This document shows, piece after piece, positions 1 to 10,435 of a DNA stretch of 64,000 nucleotides. Below the pieces are notes generated by a model. The model was not told the DNA's origin. It worked only from the letters and a program-made list of their open reading frames with translations, and searched no databases. The DNA comes from Massilia phosphatilytica. GTDB lineage: Bacteria; Pseudomonadota; Gammaproteobacteria; Burkholderiales; Burkholderiaceae_D. Each line of letters opens with the position of its first letter. Positions within the stretch are counted from its first letter, which is position 1. Made by a program: the position numbers and the translations under genes. The stretch is taken from assembly GCF_002968015.1 (NCBI RefSeq), contig NZ_PUIP01000015.1:62001-126000 (forward strand), read 5' to 3'.

Positions 1-1116
1 TGGGCCGCGCTGACGATGAAGTGGACCTTCGACATCAAGCCGGACGACGTCTACTGGTGCACGGCCGATATCGGCTGGGTGACGGGCCACACGTACATCT
101 GCTACGGCCCGACCGCGGTCGGCGCCACGCAGATCGTGTTCGAAGGCGTGCCGACCTTCCCGAACGCCGGCCGCTTCTGGGATACGATCGCCAAGCACAA
201 GGTCAGCATCTTCTACACGGCGCCGACGGCGATCCGTTCGCTGATCAAGGCGTCGAACACGGACGAGAAGGTGCATCCGAAGAACTACGACCTGTCCAGC
301 CTGCGCCTGCTGGGCACCGTCGGCGAACCGATCAACCCGGAAGCGTGGATGTGGTACTACACGCAGATCGGCGGCCAGCGCTGCCCGATCGTGGACACCT
401 TCTGGCAGACGGAAACCGGCGGCCACATGATCACCCCGCTGCCGGGCGCCACGCCGATGGTCCCGGGATCCTGCACGTTGCCGCTGCCGGGCATCATGGC
501 CGCCATCGTCGACGAAGCCGGCCACGACGTGCCGAACGGACAGGGCGGCATCCTCGTGGTAAAGCGTCCATGGCCGTCGATGATCCGCACCATCTGGAAC
601 AACCCGGACCGCTTCCGCAGTGCCTACTACCCGGATGAACTGGGCGGCAAGTACTACCTGGCGGGCGATGGCGCCATCCGCAACAAGGACACGGGCTATT
701 TCACCATCACGGGCCGCATCGACGACGTGCTGAACGTCTCGGGCCACCGCATGGGCACGATGGAAATCGAGTCCGCACTCGTGGCGCACCCGATCGTGGC
801 GGAAGCGGCGGTCGTCGGCAAGCCGGACGAGACGACGGGCGAGGCGATCTGCGCGTTCGTCGTGCTGAAACAGGCGCGTCCGACCGGCGAGGAAGCGAAG
901 AAGCTGGCCGCCGAGCTGCGCAACTGGGTCGGCAAGGAGATCGGTCCGATCGCCAAGCCGAAAGAGATCCGCTTCGGCGACAACCTGCCGAAGACCCGCT
1001 CGGGCAAGATCATGCGCCGCCTGCTGCGCGTGCTGGCCAAGGGCGAGACCATCACCCAGGATATCTCGACCCTGGAAAACCCGGCCATTTTGGACCAGTT
1101 GAAAGAATCTGCCTGA
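1..1116 (+). CDS. acs: Acetyl-CoA synthetase, C-terminal part (5' truncated by window)
   Basis: Cytoplasmic AMP-forming enzyme that activates acetate to acetyl-CoA through acetyl-AMP. The frame is open from base 1, so the N-terminal part lies outside the window; 371 residues remain of a family usually near 650. The adenylation core motif [11 protein letters not shown] (around fragment residues 130-140), the hinge and CoA-binding stretch [15 protein letters not shown], and the C-terminal [11 protein letters not shown] are all present. The lysine of SGK (fragment residue 336) is the catalytic residue regulated by acetylation in known Acs proteins. A strong intrinsic terminator follows 40 bases after the stop. 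Assignment is secure; only the upstream context is unknown. Confidence 0.96.
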   Translation, partial: WAALTMKWTFDIKPDDVYWCTADIGWVTGHTYICYGPTAVGATQIVFEGVPTFPNAGRFWDTIAKHKVSIFYTAPTAIRSLIKASNTDEKVHPKNYDLSSLRLLGTVGEPINPEAWMWYYTQIGGQRCPIVDTFWQTETGGHMITPLPGATPMVPGSCTLPLPGIMAAIVDEAGHDVPNGQGGILVVKRPWPSMIRTIWNNPDRFRSAYYPDELGGKYYLAGDGAIRNKDTGYFTITGRIDDVLNVSGHRMGTMEIESALVAHPIVAEAAVVGKPDETTGEAICAFVVLKQARPTGEEAKKLAAELRNWVGKEIGPIAKPKEIRFGDNLPKTRSGKIMRRLLRVLAKGETITQDISTLENPAILDQLKESA

Positions 1117-1157
1117 CCATTCGGGCGTGATCGGTTACACTGGTCACAGCAGAGTTG

Positions 1158-1189
1158 ACGCCGCACCGGGAAACCGGGGCGGCGTTTTT

Positions 1190-1191
<2 letters not shown>
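1158..1191 (+). terminator. Intrinsic terminator of acs
   Basis: A GC-rich stem pairs ACGCCGC (1158-1164) with GCGGCGT (1179-1185), with a further inner CCGG/CCGG pairing, followed by a run of T from 1185 to 1191. This is a textbook rho-independent terminator for the plus strand. The convergent KTSC gene ends inside the T run. Confidence 0.9.
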
Positions 1192-3457
<2,266 letters not shown>

Positions 3458-3462
<5 letters not shown>

Positions 3463-3535
3463 GGTGGGCGCCCCGTGCCCACGCGTGACGTTAGCATCAT
3501 GCAGGCATCCGCGTGGGTGGGCCGCCCACCCTACA
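3458..3535. repeat. REP-like palindromic pair, copy 1
   Basis: Two inverted units of about 30 bases. The outer arms GTAGGGTGGGCG (3459-3470) and CGCCCACCCTAC (3523-3534) are perfectly complementary, as are the inner arms CCCACGCG (3478-3485) and CGCGTGGG (3510-3517). The element sits between convergent genes and forms the stop codons of both: TAG of lifO at 3460 and TAG of the caspase fusion at 3533. Related units recur at 28.76-28.84 kb. It probably also ends transcription or protects mRNA 3' ends from both sides. Confidence 0.8.
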
Positions 3536-6227
3536 GTTTTTCTACCTGCTGCTTCGCATATCCGGCTCCGGAGCCGTTCGGCGCCAGTTCGAGATAGGTC
3601 TTGTACGCCGCCTTCGCCTTCTCGCCATCGCCCGCGCGCGCATACGCGTCGCCCAGGTTCATGTACGCGATCGCGCGCGACGGGTCCATCTTGATCGCGT
3701 TCTCGAACCAGCGCGCCGCTTCCGCGAACTTGTCCTGCTTGTAGAACACGAAGCCGAGATTGTTCGCCGCCAGCGCAAAGTTCGGCCGCAGCTTCAGCGC
3801 TTCCGTGAACTGCCCCTCCGCCTGCGCATACTGCTTTTCCTTGTACAGCTGCAGGCCATGATCGTTGGCGCGCTGCGCCTGCTGGCGGCTCGAGACCGGC
3901 ACCGCGACCGGCGCCTTGATCGTCTGCTCGCCGCCTTGCAGGTCCTTCACGACGACGGGCGCGGTTGGCACCGATGCCTTCGCGTCCAGCTTCGTGTTGA
4001 GGGCGATGGCGTCGTTCGACAGCTGCGCCGTGTTCGTGTTCAGGAATTCGCTTTCCTCGGGCAGTTCGAACACGAAGTCGCCGCCCTCGGACCCGGGCAG
4101 GCTACCGAAAGCGGGCGTCTGCTGCGACACGCTGGCCACCGCCGGCGCCACGTACGCCGCCAGCTCCGTCGCGGTGATCAGGCCATCGCCATTCAGGTCG
4201 GCCTTGCCGCCGAGGCCCTGCAGCAGCGTCCACGTGAACACGGAATGGCCATTCGGACCGCCGTCGGACACCATCTGGTCCGTGCCGCCCGCCGTCAGCA
4301 TCTGGCGGCCGAGGCGCTTCGCGTTATCGCGCAGGAAGGCCGCGTTGGCGCCGCCGCGCGTGAGTCCCAGGCCGCTGTAGCAGGCGTCCATCACGAACAG
4401 CACGTGCTTCGCGGGCAGGCTCTCGGCGATATTCTGGATCTCGGTCATCGGAATGGCGTCGCTGGCGAGATTCTCCGGATCGGCATCGTAAGGCACGATG
4501 TAGCCGAGATCGCGGCCGGAACTCAGCTTGCGCGTGGCGCCGTGGCCCGCGAAGAACACGAATACGCGGTCGTTCGGCTGCAGGCCGCCAGTGCCGCCGT
4601 GGCCGACGAGATCGTGGAACGCGGCGAGGATGCCGCGGCGCGTGGCCTGCTCGTTCTTCAGCGTGATCACGTGATCGGGCGCGAAGCCGAATTTCTGTAC
4701 GAGCGCCTGCCCGACGCCTTCCGCATCGCGCACGGCGTACTGCAGGCGCGGCCATTTCGGATAACCGTCGACGCCGACGACGATCGCCCACGAACTCGCA
4801 TACCCGGTCGCGGCCGCGCGCGCGACGGGCGCCGGCGCGGCATTCGCACCGCCGCCGCTCACGCGGAACGTGGCGCCGTCCCAGCCGGCGAACTGGTAGC
4901 CCTCGGCGACGAGCCGGTCGAGGATCGCCGGCAGCGCCTTCACGGTGCGCTCGTGGATGTCGTGGAACAGGATGATGCCGCGGCCTTCCTTGTCGACGGC
5001 GCGCAGCACGCGGTCGGCGATGGACGAGGGCACCGGATCGGCCCAGTCCAGCGAATCGATGTTCCACATGACGGACTTCAGGTGCGCATCGGCCAGCAGG
5101 TGCATGCCTTCCTTGTTGCGCGCCCCGTACGGAAAGCGGAACAGCGCGGAGCGTTGCGGATCGACGGCCTTCAGCAGCGTGTCCGTATCGAGGATCTCGG
5201 CCTTCAGGCTGTCGCCGCTTTCCTTCGACAGCTGCGCATGCGAGAAGCTGTGGTTGGCCAGCACATAGCCGGCCGCCTTCAGCTTGCGGCTGACTTCCGC
5301 GCCCGCGTTCAGGCGCGCGGCGCCGTGCGCGTCGAGCGTGCCGAGGTTGCGGCCGACGCTGAAGAACACGGCCGGCGCATCGTACTGCTTGAGAATGGCG
5401 GCGATCTCCTCGCTGTAGCGGCGGTGCGGACCGTCGTCGAACGTCAGCACGATTGTCTTCTTCGGCAGGGCCTTGCCGAAGATCTCGTCCTCGTCCTTTT
5501 GCGCGGTCGGGTTGTTGTCCTGGCTGGGCGGTTCCGGCTTGGCGGGGTAGGGCAGCACGACGCCGTAATCCTTGAGGATGCGGTCGCGCTGGTAGAGCGT
5601 CTTCAGGTAGGCGACGTAGCTGTCCCACTTCTCGCGCTTGAGCGTGATGGAGCGCGTCTCGAAGCGACCGAAGACGGCGCGGATCTCCTTCTCGTAATTG
5701 CGTTCGATCTCGGCCAGCGCGTCGACGTCTTCCGAGATCCGCTTGTGCAGCTTGATCGCCGGCAGCGACGAATCCTTCGCGACCATGTCGAGCAGCGACT
5801 GCATCGGCTCGCGGAAGGCAAGGCGGTCCGCATCGTACAGGCCTTCGTTCGACTCGACGTAATCGAGCAGGCTGCCGATCGCGTCGAAGCGGCGCGGATT
5901 CTGCGACCCGACGAGGCTCGCCAGCGCGTCGTCGATCTTGTTGATGCGCTCCTGGTTTTCATGGAACAGCTGCTGGCCGACGCGGTTGACCTGTTCCTGG
6001 CCTTGCTGGGAAAGCCCGGCTTCGTCCTGCGTCAGCACGATCATCTTGCGGTAGGCGTCCAGGACCTGTTTCAGGTCGGCGGCGATGGCGGTGGCTTCCG
6101 TGGATGGTCCCGTGGGCTGTGCGGATTGGCCGGATGGCGCGGGCTTGCGGTTGGCGAGCCAGGTGCCGCTGGCGGCACCTGCTGCGGCGATGGCGAAGAT
6201 GACGAGATAGAGGGCTTTGCGTTTCAC
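3531..6227 (-). CDS. Membrane-anchored polysaccharide deacetylase - caspase (C14) - TPR fusion protein
   Basis: Protein of 898 residues. Residues 5-25 form one membrane segment, so the rest is probably periplasmic. Residues 45-250 are a charged helical region without a recognised domain. Residues 255-450 are a NodB-type carbohydrate esterase with TFDDG (Asp264, Asp265), HSFSH (His326, His330), RFPYG (364-368), DSLDW (391-395) and ILFHDIH (His422), so all catalytic motifs are kept. Residues 478-722 are a caspase-like peptidase with the dyad His562 (FAGHGA) and Cys616 (DACYSG), followed by an EF-hand-like loop (Asp677, Asn679, Asp681, Glu688). Residues 783-885 hold about three TPRs. Start is GTG at 6227 with no good Shine-Dalgarno. 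Substrate and trigger are unknown; no partner gene is co-directional with tight spacing. Confidence 0.88.
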   Translation of the reverse strand: MKRKALYLVIFAIAAAGAASGTWLANRKPAPSGQSAQPTGPSTEATAIAADLKQVLDAYRKMIVLTQDEAGLSQQGQEQVNRVGQQLFHENQERINKIDDALASLVGSQNPRRFDAIGSLLDYVESNEGLYDADRLAFREPMQSLLDMVAKDSSLPAIKLHKRISEDVDALAEIERNYEKEIRAVFGRFETRSITLKREKWDSYVAYLKTLYQRDRILKDYGVVLPYPAKPEPPSQDNNPTAQKDEDEIFGKALPKKTIVLTFDDGPHRRYSEEIAAILKQYDAPAVFFSVGRNLGTLDAHGAARLNAGAEVSRKLKAAGYVLANHSFSHAQLSKESGDSLKAEILDTDTLLKAVDPQRSALFRFPYGARNKEGMHLLADAHLKSVMWNIDSLDWADPVPSSIADRVLRAVDKEGRGIILFHDIHERTVKALPAILDRLVAEGYQFAGWDGATFRVSGGGANAAPAPVARAAATGYASSWAIVVGVDGYPKWPRLQYAVRDAEGVGQALVQKFGFAPDHVITLKNEQATRRGILAAFHDLVGHGGTGGLQPNDRVFVFFAGHGATRKLSSGRDLGYIVPYDADPENLASDAIPMTEIQNIAESLPAKHVLFVMDACYSGLGLTRGGANAAFLRDNAKRLGRQMLTAGGTDQMVSDGGPNGHSVFTWTLLQGLGGKADLNGDGLITATELAAYVAPAVASVSQQTPAFGSLPGSEGGDFVFELPEESEFLNTNTAQLSNDAIALNTKLDAKASVPTAPVVVKDLQGGEQTIKAPVAVPVSSRQQAQRANDHGLQLYKEKQYAQAEGQFTEALKLRPNFALAANNLGFVFYKQDKFAEAARWFENAIKMDPSRAIAYMNLGDAYARAGDGEKAKAAYKTYLELAPNGSGAGYAKQQVEKL

Positions 6228-6318
6228 GACAGTGTTGAAAAAGTTTTATCGTGGCAACAATACCATCAGTGGGGTGACATTTGCCAACGAAAACTTAACC
6301 TTTGCGGTGACGCAACAA

Positions 6319-6684
6319 TTACGAAGACGACAGCACGAAGGTATTGCCGTCCGGGTCGCGGAACTTGGCGAACGAGCCCCAGGGCTGGCTGGTCGGCGGC
6401 TCGATGAACTCGACGCCGCGCGCGCTGAGCTGGCGCCAGGTCGCCTCGACGTTGTCGCAGGCGAACGAGCCGTTGAAGAACGTGCCGATGCGGTCTTCGT
6501 GGCCGTCCGGCGTGAACAGCACGACACGCGTGGCCGAGCGCGCGATGCGCAGTTCGATCCAGCGCTTGCCCGGGCCCATCGGCTGGTCGGTGGAGATCTC
6601 GAAGCCGAGTTTTTCGGTGTAGAAGGCGAGGGCGCGGTCCTGGTCGGAGACGGGGATGCCGACGAATTTCAGTTGGGTGATCAT
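6319..6684 (-). CDS. VOC (glyoxalase/bleomycin-resistance fold) family protein
   Basis: A 121-residue single-domain vicinal-oxygen-chelate protein: the beta-alpha start ITQLKFVGIPVSDQDRALAFY, the middle strand TRVVLFTPDGHED and the end FAKFRDPDGNTFVLSSS are typical. Such proteins bind a metal and act as lyases, dioxygenases or antibiotic-binding proteins; the substrate cannot be told here. I start at the ATG at 6684, where the domain begins; in-frame ATGs at 6717 and 6741 would add a low-complexity MADTTTTTSH leader and no start has a clear Shine-Dalgarno. It lies downstream of the small regulator (divergent) and upstream of the caspase fusion on the same strand, with a 91-base gap. Confidence 0.8.
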   Translation of the reverse strand: MITQLKFVGIPVSDQDRALAFYTEKLGFEISTDQPMGPGKRWIELRIARSATRVVLFTPDGHEDRIGTFFNGSFACDNVEATWRQLSARGVEFIEPPTSQPWGSFAKFRDPDGNTFVLSSS

Positions 6685-6765
6685 GGTGTGGCTTGTTGTG
6701 GTTGTGGTGTCGGCCATTAACGTGGCAGGATGGCGGGTCATGTGCTTTTAAAAACTATAGTATCG

Positions 6766-7083
6766 ATGACTACCCGTGTTTCTCCGCTGGACGCCTATGT
6801 GTTCGAAGTCCTGATGCCCGACCTGGTCGGCCACGACCGTCGTCCGGCCGCGTTCGTTGTCTACCTGTTCTTGCTGCACAGCGCGCAGGCCCTGGGCCGC
6901 GATCAGGTGCCCGCCAGTTTGCAGACGATTGCGGTGAAGACGGGGTTGTCGAAGTCGGCGGTGCAGGTGGCGCTGCGGCACCTGAGGCGGCGCGGGCTGA
7001 TCGGTGCGGAGGAGGTGGGGACGCAGGTGAATCCGGTGCGGCATGTGCTGCGGCCGTGGCGGCGGGTGGAAACAAAAAAATAG
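6766..7083 (+). CDS. Small winged-helix DNA-binding protein
   Basis: A 105-residue protein. Residues 40-75 (PASLQTIAVKTGLSKSAVQVALRHLRRRGLI) form a clear helix-turn-helix followed by a wing, of the type found in GntR/MarR-like and replication-initiator regulators; the N terminus (LDAYVFEVLMPDLVGHDRRPAAFVVYLFLL) is a helical dimerisation-like part. No effector domain is present. The start at 6766 is chosen because an upstream ATG at 6730 adds an unrelated leader; there is no Shine-Dalgarno, but TATAGT at 6756-6761 lies close enough that the message could be nearly leaderless. Divergent from the VOC gene, which it may control. Target unknown. Confidence 0.7.
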   Translation: MTTRVSPLDAYVFEVLMPDLVGHDRRPAAFVVYLFLLHSAQALGRDQVPASLQTIAVKTGLSKSAVQVALRHLRRRGLIGAEEVGTQVNPVRHVLRPWRRVETKK

Positions 7084-7108
7084 GCCACCCGAGGGTGGCC
7101 TGTTTTTT
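7073..7108. terminator. Bidirectional intrinsic terminator
   Basis: Perfect 8-bp stem GGCCACCC (7083-7090) / GGGTGGCC (7093-7100), with a run of A before it (7073-7081) and TTTTTT after it (7103-7108). It serves the winged-helix gene on the plus strand and tRNA-Ser on the minus strand. Confidence 0.88.
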
Positions 7109-7115
7109 GGTGTCC

Positions 7116-7206
7116 TGGCGGAGAGAGGGGGATTCGAACCCCCGATAGGCTATGAACCTATACACGCTTTCCAGGCGTGCGACTTAAACCACTCATCCAT
7201 CTCTCC
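7116..7206 (-). tRNA. tRNA-Ser (anticodon GGA)
   Basis: Read on the minus strand, the acceptor stem GGAGAGA (7206-7200) pairs with TCTCTCC (7126-7120), discriminator G at 7119 and an encoded CCA at 7118-7116. The anticodon stem CACGC/GCGTG carries the loop CTGGAAA, anticodon GGA (7172-7170), decoding UCC/UCU. The long variable arm (ATAGG...CCTAT) and the T arm GGGGG-TTCGAAT-CCCCC are typical of class II serine tRNAs. Length 91 with CCA. The bidirectional terminator lies eight bases beyond the 3' end. Confidence 0.96.
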
Positions 7207-7345
7207 TGATGGGTTCACGAGCCAGCTGCTCGCGAAGCCGCCTATTATAGCAAGGATTCTCGGCAGTACAAGAGTGTGATGTCACGTCCTCCAAATCGCG
7301 CCCCCGTTCAGATCTCTCTGTTCAAAATCAATGCTATCTTGCCTG

Positions 7346-7361
7346 TTCAATATCTATTGAA
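7346..7361. promoter_or_regulatory. Palindrome just upstream of the HNH nuclease gene
   Basis: TTCAATA (7346-7352) and TATTGAA (7355-7361) form a perfect 7-bp inverted repeat with a 2-base spacer, ending nine bases before the ATG and overlapping the Shine-Dalgarno GAAGGGG. A related half-site TGTTCAAAA starts at 7319. An operator for autoregulation is plausible; the binding protein is unknown. Confidence 0.5.
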
Positions 7362-7369
7362 GGGGCAAC

Positions 7370-8152
7370 ATGGATTTCGTGGAATGGATGCGATCAATCG
7401 ACTTATCCGAAAAGTCGATCAATAACTATGCCAACGCGATCAAGGGAAGTTTGACCACTTGGGCACTGAGGCACGGCTTGACGACGAAACCAATTTCCGA
7501 CATCACGGATGTCGCTGAACTGGCCGTCCTGATCGAGCGCTTGAGCCGAACGACGGAATTCATCAATCGGGATGGCAAGGGGAAGGGCATGTATGCTGCC
7601 GCCCTCGGCAACTATCAAAAATACTTGCAGGCCCAAAATCATGGAAAGCCTAACGATTATGGGCCATATCGAAAACAGGTCGCAAAAATCGAGGCGGAGG
7701 CCGACGAGCTCTTCGATCCGACCGGACAAGAAGATGCACGTGCACGCGTCCTGCGCGAAGTCGTCCAGCGACGCGGGCAGCGGAAGTTCAGGAAGGCATT
7801 GATTGACGCGTATGGCGGCCGCTGTGCGATCACGGGCTGTCCCGTGGTCCCTCTTTTGGAAGCCGCTCACATTACGCCCTATCTCGGTCCGGATACCAAC
7901 GCGATCAAGAATGGCATACTGCTGCGTGCCGACATCCATACGCTATGGGACTTGGGCTTATTGGCCGTCGATCCCGATACGGGCGAAGTATGGGTCAGTC
8001 CCGACGTCGACGATCCGACTTATCGGGTGCTCTCGGGACAGCCGCTGAAGCATCCATCGCATCCTGCCCAGCATCCGGCGGTGTCCGCATTGCAGCAGCA
8101 GTGGGATCTCGTGCACAAGAAGCGCGATGAAGCGGCGTTAGGCATGCCGTGA
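7370..8152 (+). CDS. Solitary HNH endonuclease (restriction-like)
   Basis: A 260-residue nuclease. The C-terminal HNH domain (about 138-225) starts with FRKALIDAYGGRCAITGC and has His167 (LLEAAHITP), Asn181 (KNGILL) and His190 (RADIHTLWD), the arrangement of HNH_2-type domains in restriction-related proteins. The N-terminal part (1-95) has YANAIKGSLTTWAL and YAAALGNYQKYLQ, resembling the helical N-terminal regions of some restriction enzymes. No methyltransferase is adjacent, so it could be a modification-dependent or otherwise solitary nuclease. The first half is visibly richer in A/T than neighbours, and the codon use (ATA-type, AAA, AAT) differs, suggesting transfer. It lies on the 5' side of tRNA-Ser, not at the usual 3' integration site. 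RBS GAAGGGG precedes the ATG. Confidence 0.82.
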   Translation: MDFVEWMRSIDLSEKSINNYANAIKGSLTTWALRHGLTTKPISDITDVAELAVLIERLSRTTEFINRDGKGKGMYAAALGNYQKYLQAQNHGKPNDYGPYRKQVAKIEAEADELFDPTGQEDARARVLREVVQRRGQRKFRKALIDAYGGRCAITGCPVVPLLEAAHITPYLGPDTNAIKNGILLRADIHTLWDLGLLAVDPDTGEVWVSPDVDDPTYRVLSGQPLKHPSHPAQHPAVSALQQQWDLVHKKRDEAALGMP

Positions 8153-8183
8153 GTCGTTGGTGTAAACGTTGCCGTACGGCATC

Positions 8184-8197
8184 ACTTACATGTAAGT
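8184..8197. promoter_or_regulatory. 14-bp palindrome upstream of the HDOD gene
   Basis: ACTTACATGTAAGT is a perfect palindrome, located 64 bases before the HDOD start and about 26 bases upstream of a -10-like TACAAT (8224-8229). Position and symmetry suit an operator for a dimeric regulator; nothing identifies which one. Confidence 0.4.
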
Positions 8198-8261
8198 TGA
8201 TTCGCGCGCAGCCTGCAACAAGCTACAATGAAGCCATGACCGCTGCGCAGTCCCAACACCT

Positions 8262-9227
8262 ATGAAAAACTGGATCAGCCGCCTCCGGGGCGGTTCCGAC
8301 AACACGGCCGAAACGAAACCGGCTGCCGCCGCAGAGACGGACGAACACCCGGACGGCATCCCGGCCGAAATCGAAGCCACGTATTACCGCTGGCTGACGG
8401 CGTCCGCTGGCTACGACGCCTCGGCCGCCGTCGAAACGGCAATCCTCGACCAGGTGCGTGCGCTCGCGCGCGATCCGGCCAGCGCGGCCGAGCTGGTGCC
8501 GCGTGTGCCGGAAGTGATTCCGCAACTGCTGCGCAGCCTGCAGGACGAGGCGTCGAACGCCGACCTGGCGCGCCAGGTCGCGCAGGACGTCGTCCTCGTG
8601 GCCGAAGTGATCCGCGAGGCGAACAGCGCCTATTACCGGCCGATGTCGCCCGTGAAGACGGTCGAAGCGGCCCTCATGATGCTGGGCCAGAACGGCTTGC
8701 GCATGCTGCTGGCGCGCATCGCCTTCCGCCCGATCATCAAGCTTCAAACGACGGGTTTCACGCGCGTCGCCGCACCGCATGTCTGGGCCCAGTCCGAAAA
8801 ATGCGCGCTGGCCGCCAGCCTGATGGCGCCGGGCCTGACGGCCGGGCCGTTCGAAGCCTATCTCGCCGGCTTGATGCAGAATCTCGGTCTCGTCGTCGGC
8901 TTCCGCCTGGCCGACCGCCTCTGCGAAGAGAACAAGGTGCCCGGTTCCAGCGAGTTCGGGCGGCAATTGCTGGCGGAAGGGCGCCTGCTGTCGGCTGCGA
9001 TCGCGAAACATTGGGAGTTCCCGCAGGAGGTCGCCGATGCCATCGCGCACGCGGGCGATCCGGACGAGGAGAACCTGGCGCAGGCGCTCGCGCTGGGCGA
9101 CCGCATCGCCAAGCTGCGCATGCTGATCGACGGCCATGTGATCGACGAGGACGACGACTTCGTTACCGACGGTCTCGACAATTTCCAGCGCCGCTGCCTC
9201 GGCAAGCTGGGTACCGTCGAAAGCTGA
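8262..9227 (+). CDS. HDOD domain protein
   Basis: A 321-residue cytoplasmic protein with an HDOD domain over roughly residues 70-265: EVIPQLLRSLQDEASNADLARQVAQDVVLVAEVIREANSAYY, then TVEAALMMLGQNGLRMLLARI and AYLAGLMQNLGLVVGF. HDOD domains look like HD phosphohydrolases without the metal ligands and act as non-enzymatic signalling modules, often downstream of c-di-GMP or chemotaxis signals. The first 45 residues are low in complexity and probably disordered. No Shine-Dalgarno is visible at the ATG, which is fixed by the upstream stop and the MKNWISRLRGG start common in the family. Transcribed alone; next gene starts 120 bases later. Confidence 0.86.
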   Translation: MKNWISRLRGGSDNTAETKPAAAAETDEHPDGIPAEIEATYYRWLTASAGYDASAAVETAILDQVRALARDPASAAELVPRVPEVIPQLLRSLQDEASNADLARQVAQDVVLVAEVIREANSAYYRPMSPVKTVEAALMMLGQNGLRMLLARIAFRPIIKLQTTGFTRVAAPHVWAQSEKCALAASLMAPGLTAGPFEAYLAGLMQNLGLVVGFRLADRLCEENKVPGSSEFGRQLLAEGRLLSAAIAKHWEFPQEVADAIAHAGDPDEENLAQALALGDRIAKLRMLIDGHVIDEDDDFVTDGLDNFQRRCLGKLGTVES

Positions 9228-9346
9228 TCCGCCACACTTTCATCGATGCTTCGCCGCCCGTGTTGCCACGGCTGGGTTTCCGTGTAATCATGATTTTCGG
9301 ACACGAAACTTTTGCTTGGGTAATAAAAACGCGTGGAGGAGACACC

Positions 9347-9799
9347 ATGATCGGCAAGACGAAGGTTGCATCCCTGCTGTTGACGATGGCGCTGCTGCCC
9401 TGGTGCGGCGGCCAGGCCGTGGCCGGGCCGCTGGACGAGGCGAAGGCGAAGGCCCACCTCGACGCTGTCGCCGCCGGCGACCTGGAAGCGCTGATGCGCG
9501 ACTATGCCGACGACGCTTACATGGAGTGGGTCGGCGGGCCGCTCGACGGCCGCTACCGGGGCAAGGCCGAGATCCGCGCCGTCTGGCAGAAATTCATCGC
9601 GGCGAATGCCGGCAAGCCTCGTCCCGCTTCTTTCGGCAAGGTGACGGCGCTCGGCAATCCGCGCGGCACGTCGCTGCAGGCGAAGGCCGACTACGGCGGC
9701 ACCGTGCCCGTCAAGGTCTGGCATGCGCTGACCTACCGCGACGGCGATTTGACCACCGAGGTGTGGCAGATCGCGCCCACGCTGCAGATCGATCCGTGA
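9347..9799 (+). CDS. Exported NTF2-like (SnoaL-type) protein
   Basis: A 150-residue protein with a signal peptide (MIGKTKVASLLLTMALLPWCGGQAVAG, cleavage after AVA near residue 26) and an NTF2-like cone fold: AHLDAVAAGDLEALMRDYADDAYMEWVGGPLDGRYRGKAEIRAVWQKFI and a final strand VWHALTYRDGDLTTEVWQI. Such domains serve as small ligand-binding or catalytic cups; this one has no diagnostic catalytic residues. GGAGGA lies six bases before the ATG. It is the first gene of a three-gene operon with a cupredoxin and a c-di-GMP enzyme, and its TGA overlaps the GTG of the next gene, indicating translational coupling. Confidence 0.8.
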   Translation: MIGKTKVASLLLTMALLPWCGGQAVAGPLDEAKAKAHLDAVAAGDLEALMRDYADDAYMEWVGGPLDGRYRGKAEIRAVWQKFIAANAGKPRPASFGKVTALGNPRGTSLQAKADYGGTVPVKVWHALTYRDGDLTTEVWQIAPTLQIDP

Positions 9800-10434
9800 G
9801 ACGCGCGCTGCTGCCGCTGCTGCTACCTGCGGCGCTGGCCGGTACGGCGTGTGCCGCAACCGTCGAGGTGCTCGTGCAGACGCCGGCCGGCACGCCGCTG
9901 GCCGATGCCGCCGTCCTTGTCGAGCCGCTCGCGGGCACGCCCCCGCGCCCGCGTACGCGCGGGCATGCTGCGATCGAGCAGCGGGGCCGCGAATTCATCC
10001 CATGGATGACGGTCGTGCAGACCGGCACCAGCGTCGACTTCCCCAACAACGACACGATCCGCCACCACGTGTATTCGTTCTCCGAGCCGAAGCGCTTCGA
10101 GATCAAGCTGTACGCTGGCAAGCCGGGCCAGCCCGTCGTGTTCGACAGGCCGGGCCAGGTCGACATCGGCTGCAACATCCACGACTGGATGGAGGCGCAC
10201 GTGCTGGTCGTCGACACGCCGTACTTCGCCCGCGCGGGCGCGGACGGCCGTGCCGCGATCGCGAACGTCCCGGCGGGACGCTATCGCGTGCGCCCGTGGC
10301 ATCCGCTGCAGAAGGCGGGTGCGGTGCCGGACGAGATCGAGATCGGCGACGCGCCCGTGCGCATGACGCTCGTGCTGGACGCGCGCGCGCGCCAGCCGAA
10401 GCCGCATACCGAGGACGACCCGGACCGTTACTGA
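9796..10434 (+). CDS. Periplasmic cupredoxin-like (methylamine-utilisation-type) protein
   Basis: A 212-residue exported protein. The signal peptide ends near ACA-AT (residue 20). The C-terminal half has a blue-copper-like domain with candidate ligands His90/His91 (IRHHVYSF), Cys126 ([10 protein letters not shown]), His129 and Met132. The IGCNIHDWM motif is typical of cupredoxin proteins annotated as methylamine utilisation proteins; electron-carrier or copper-sensing roles are the usual proposals. A transthyretin-like fold may cover the rest ([15 protein letters not shown]). The GTG start overlaps the upstream stop and the next gene begins one base after its TGA, so the operon is tight. That suggests the copper or redox state feeds the following GGDEF/EAL protein. 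Confidence 0.8.
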   Translation: MRRALLPLLLPAALAGTACAATVEVLVQTPAGTPLADAAVLVEPLAGTPPRPRTRGHAAIEQRGREFIPWMTVVQTGTSVDFPNNDTIRHHVYSFSEPKRFEIKLYAGKPGQPVVFDRPGQVDIGCNIHDWMEAHVLVVDTPYFARAGADGRAAIANVPAGRYRVRPWHPLQKAGAVPDEIEIGDAPVRMTLVLDARARQPKPHTEDDPDRY

Positions 10435-10435
10435 C

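Noticed and set aside
3513-6407. Very long open frame on the plus strand opposite the caspase fusion (over 900 codons).
   Set aside because: It is the antisense shadow of a high-GC gene: composition is Arg/Ala/Gly/Val-heavy without domains, while the minus strand shows intact catalytic motifs.
7116-8152. Possible integrative island at tRNA-Ser next to the HNH gene.
   Set aside because: The nuclease lies on the 5' side of the tRNA, there is no integrase, and I found no repeated tRNA 3' end.
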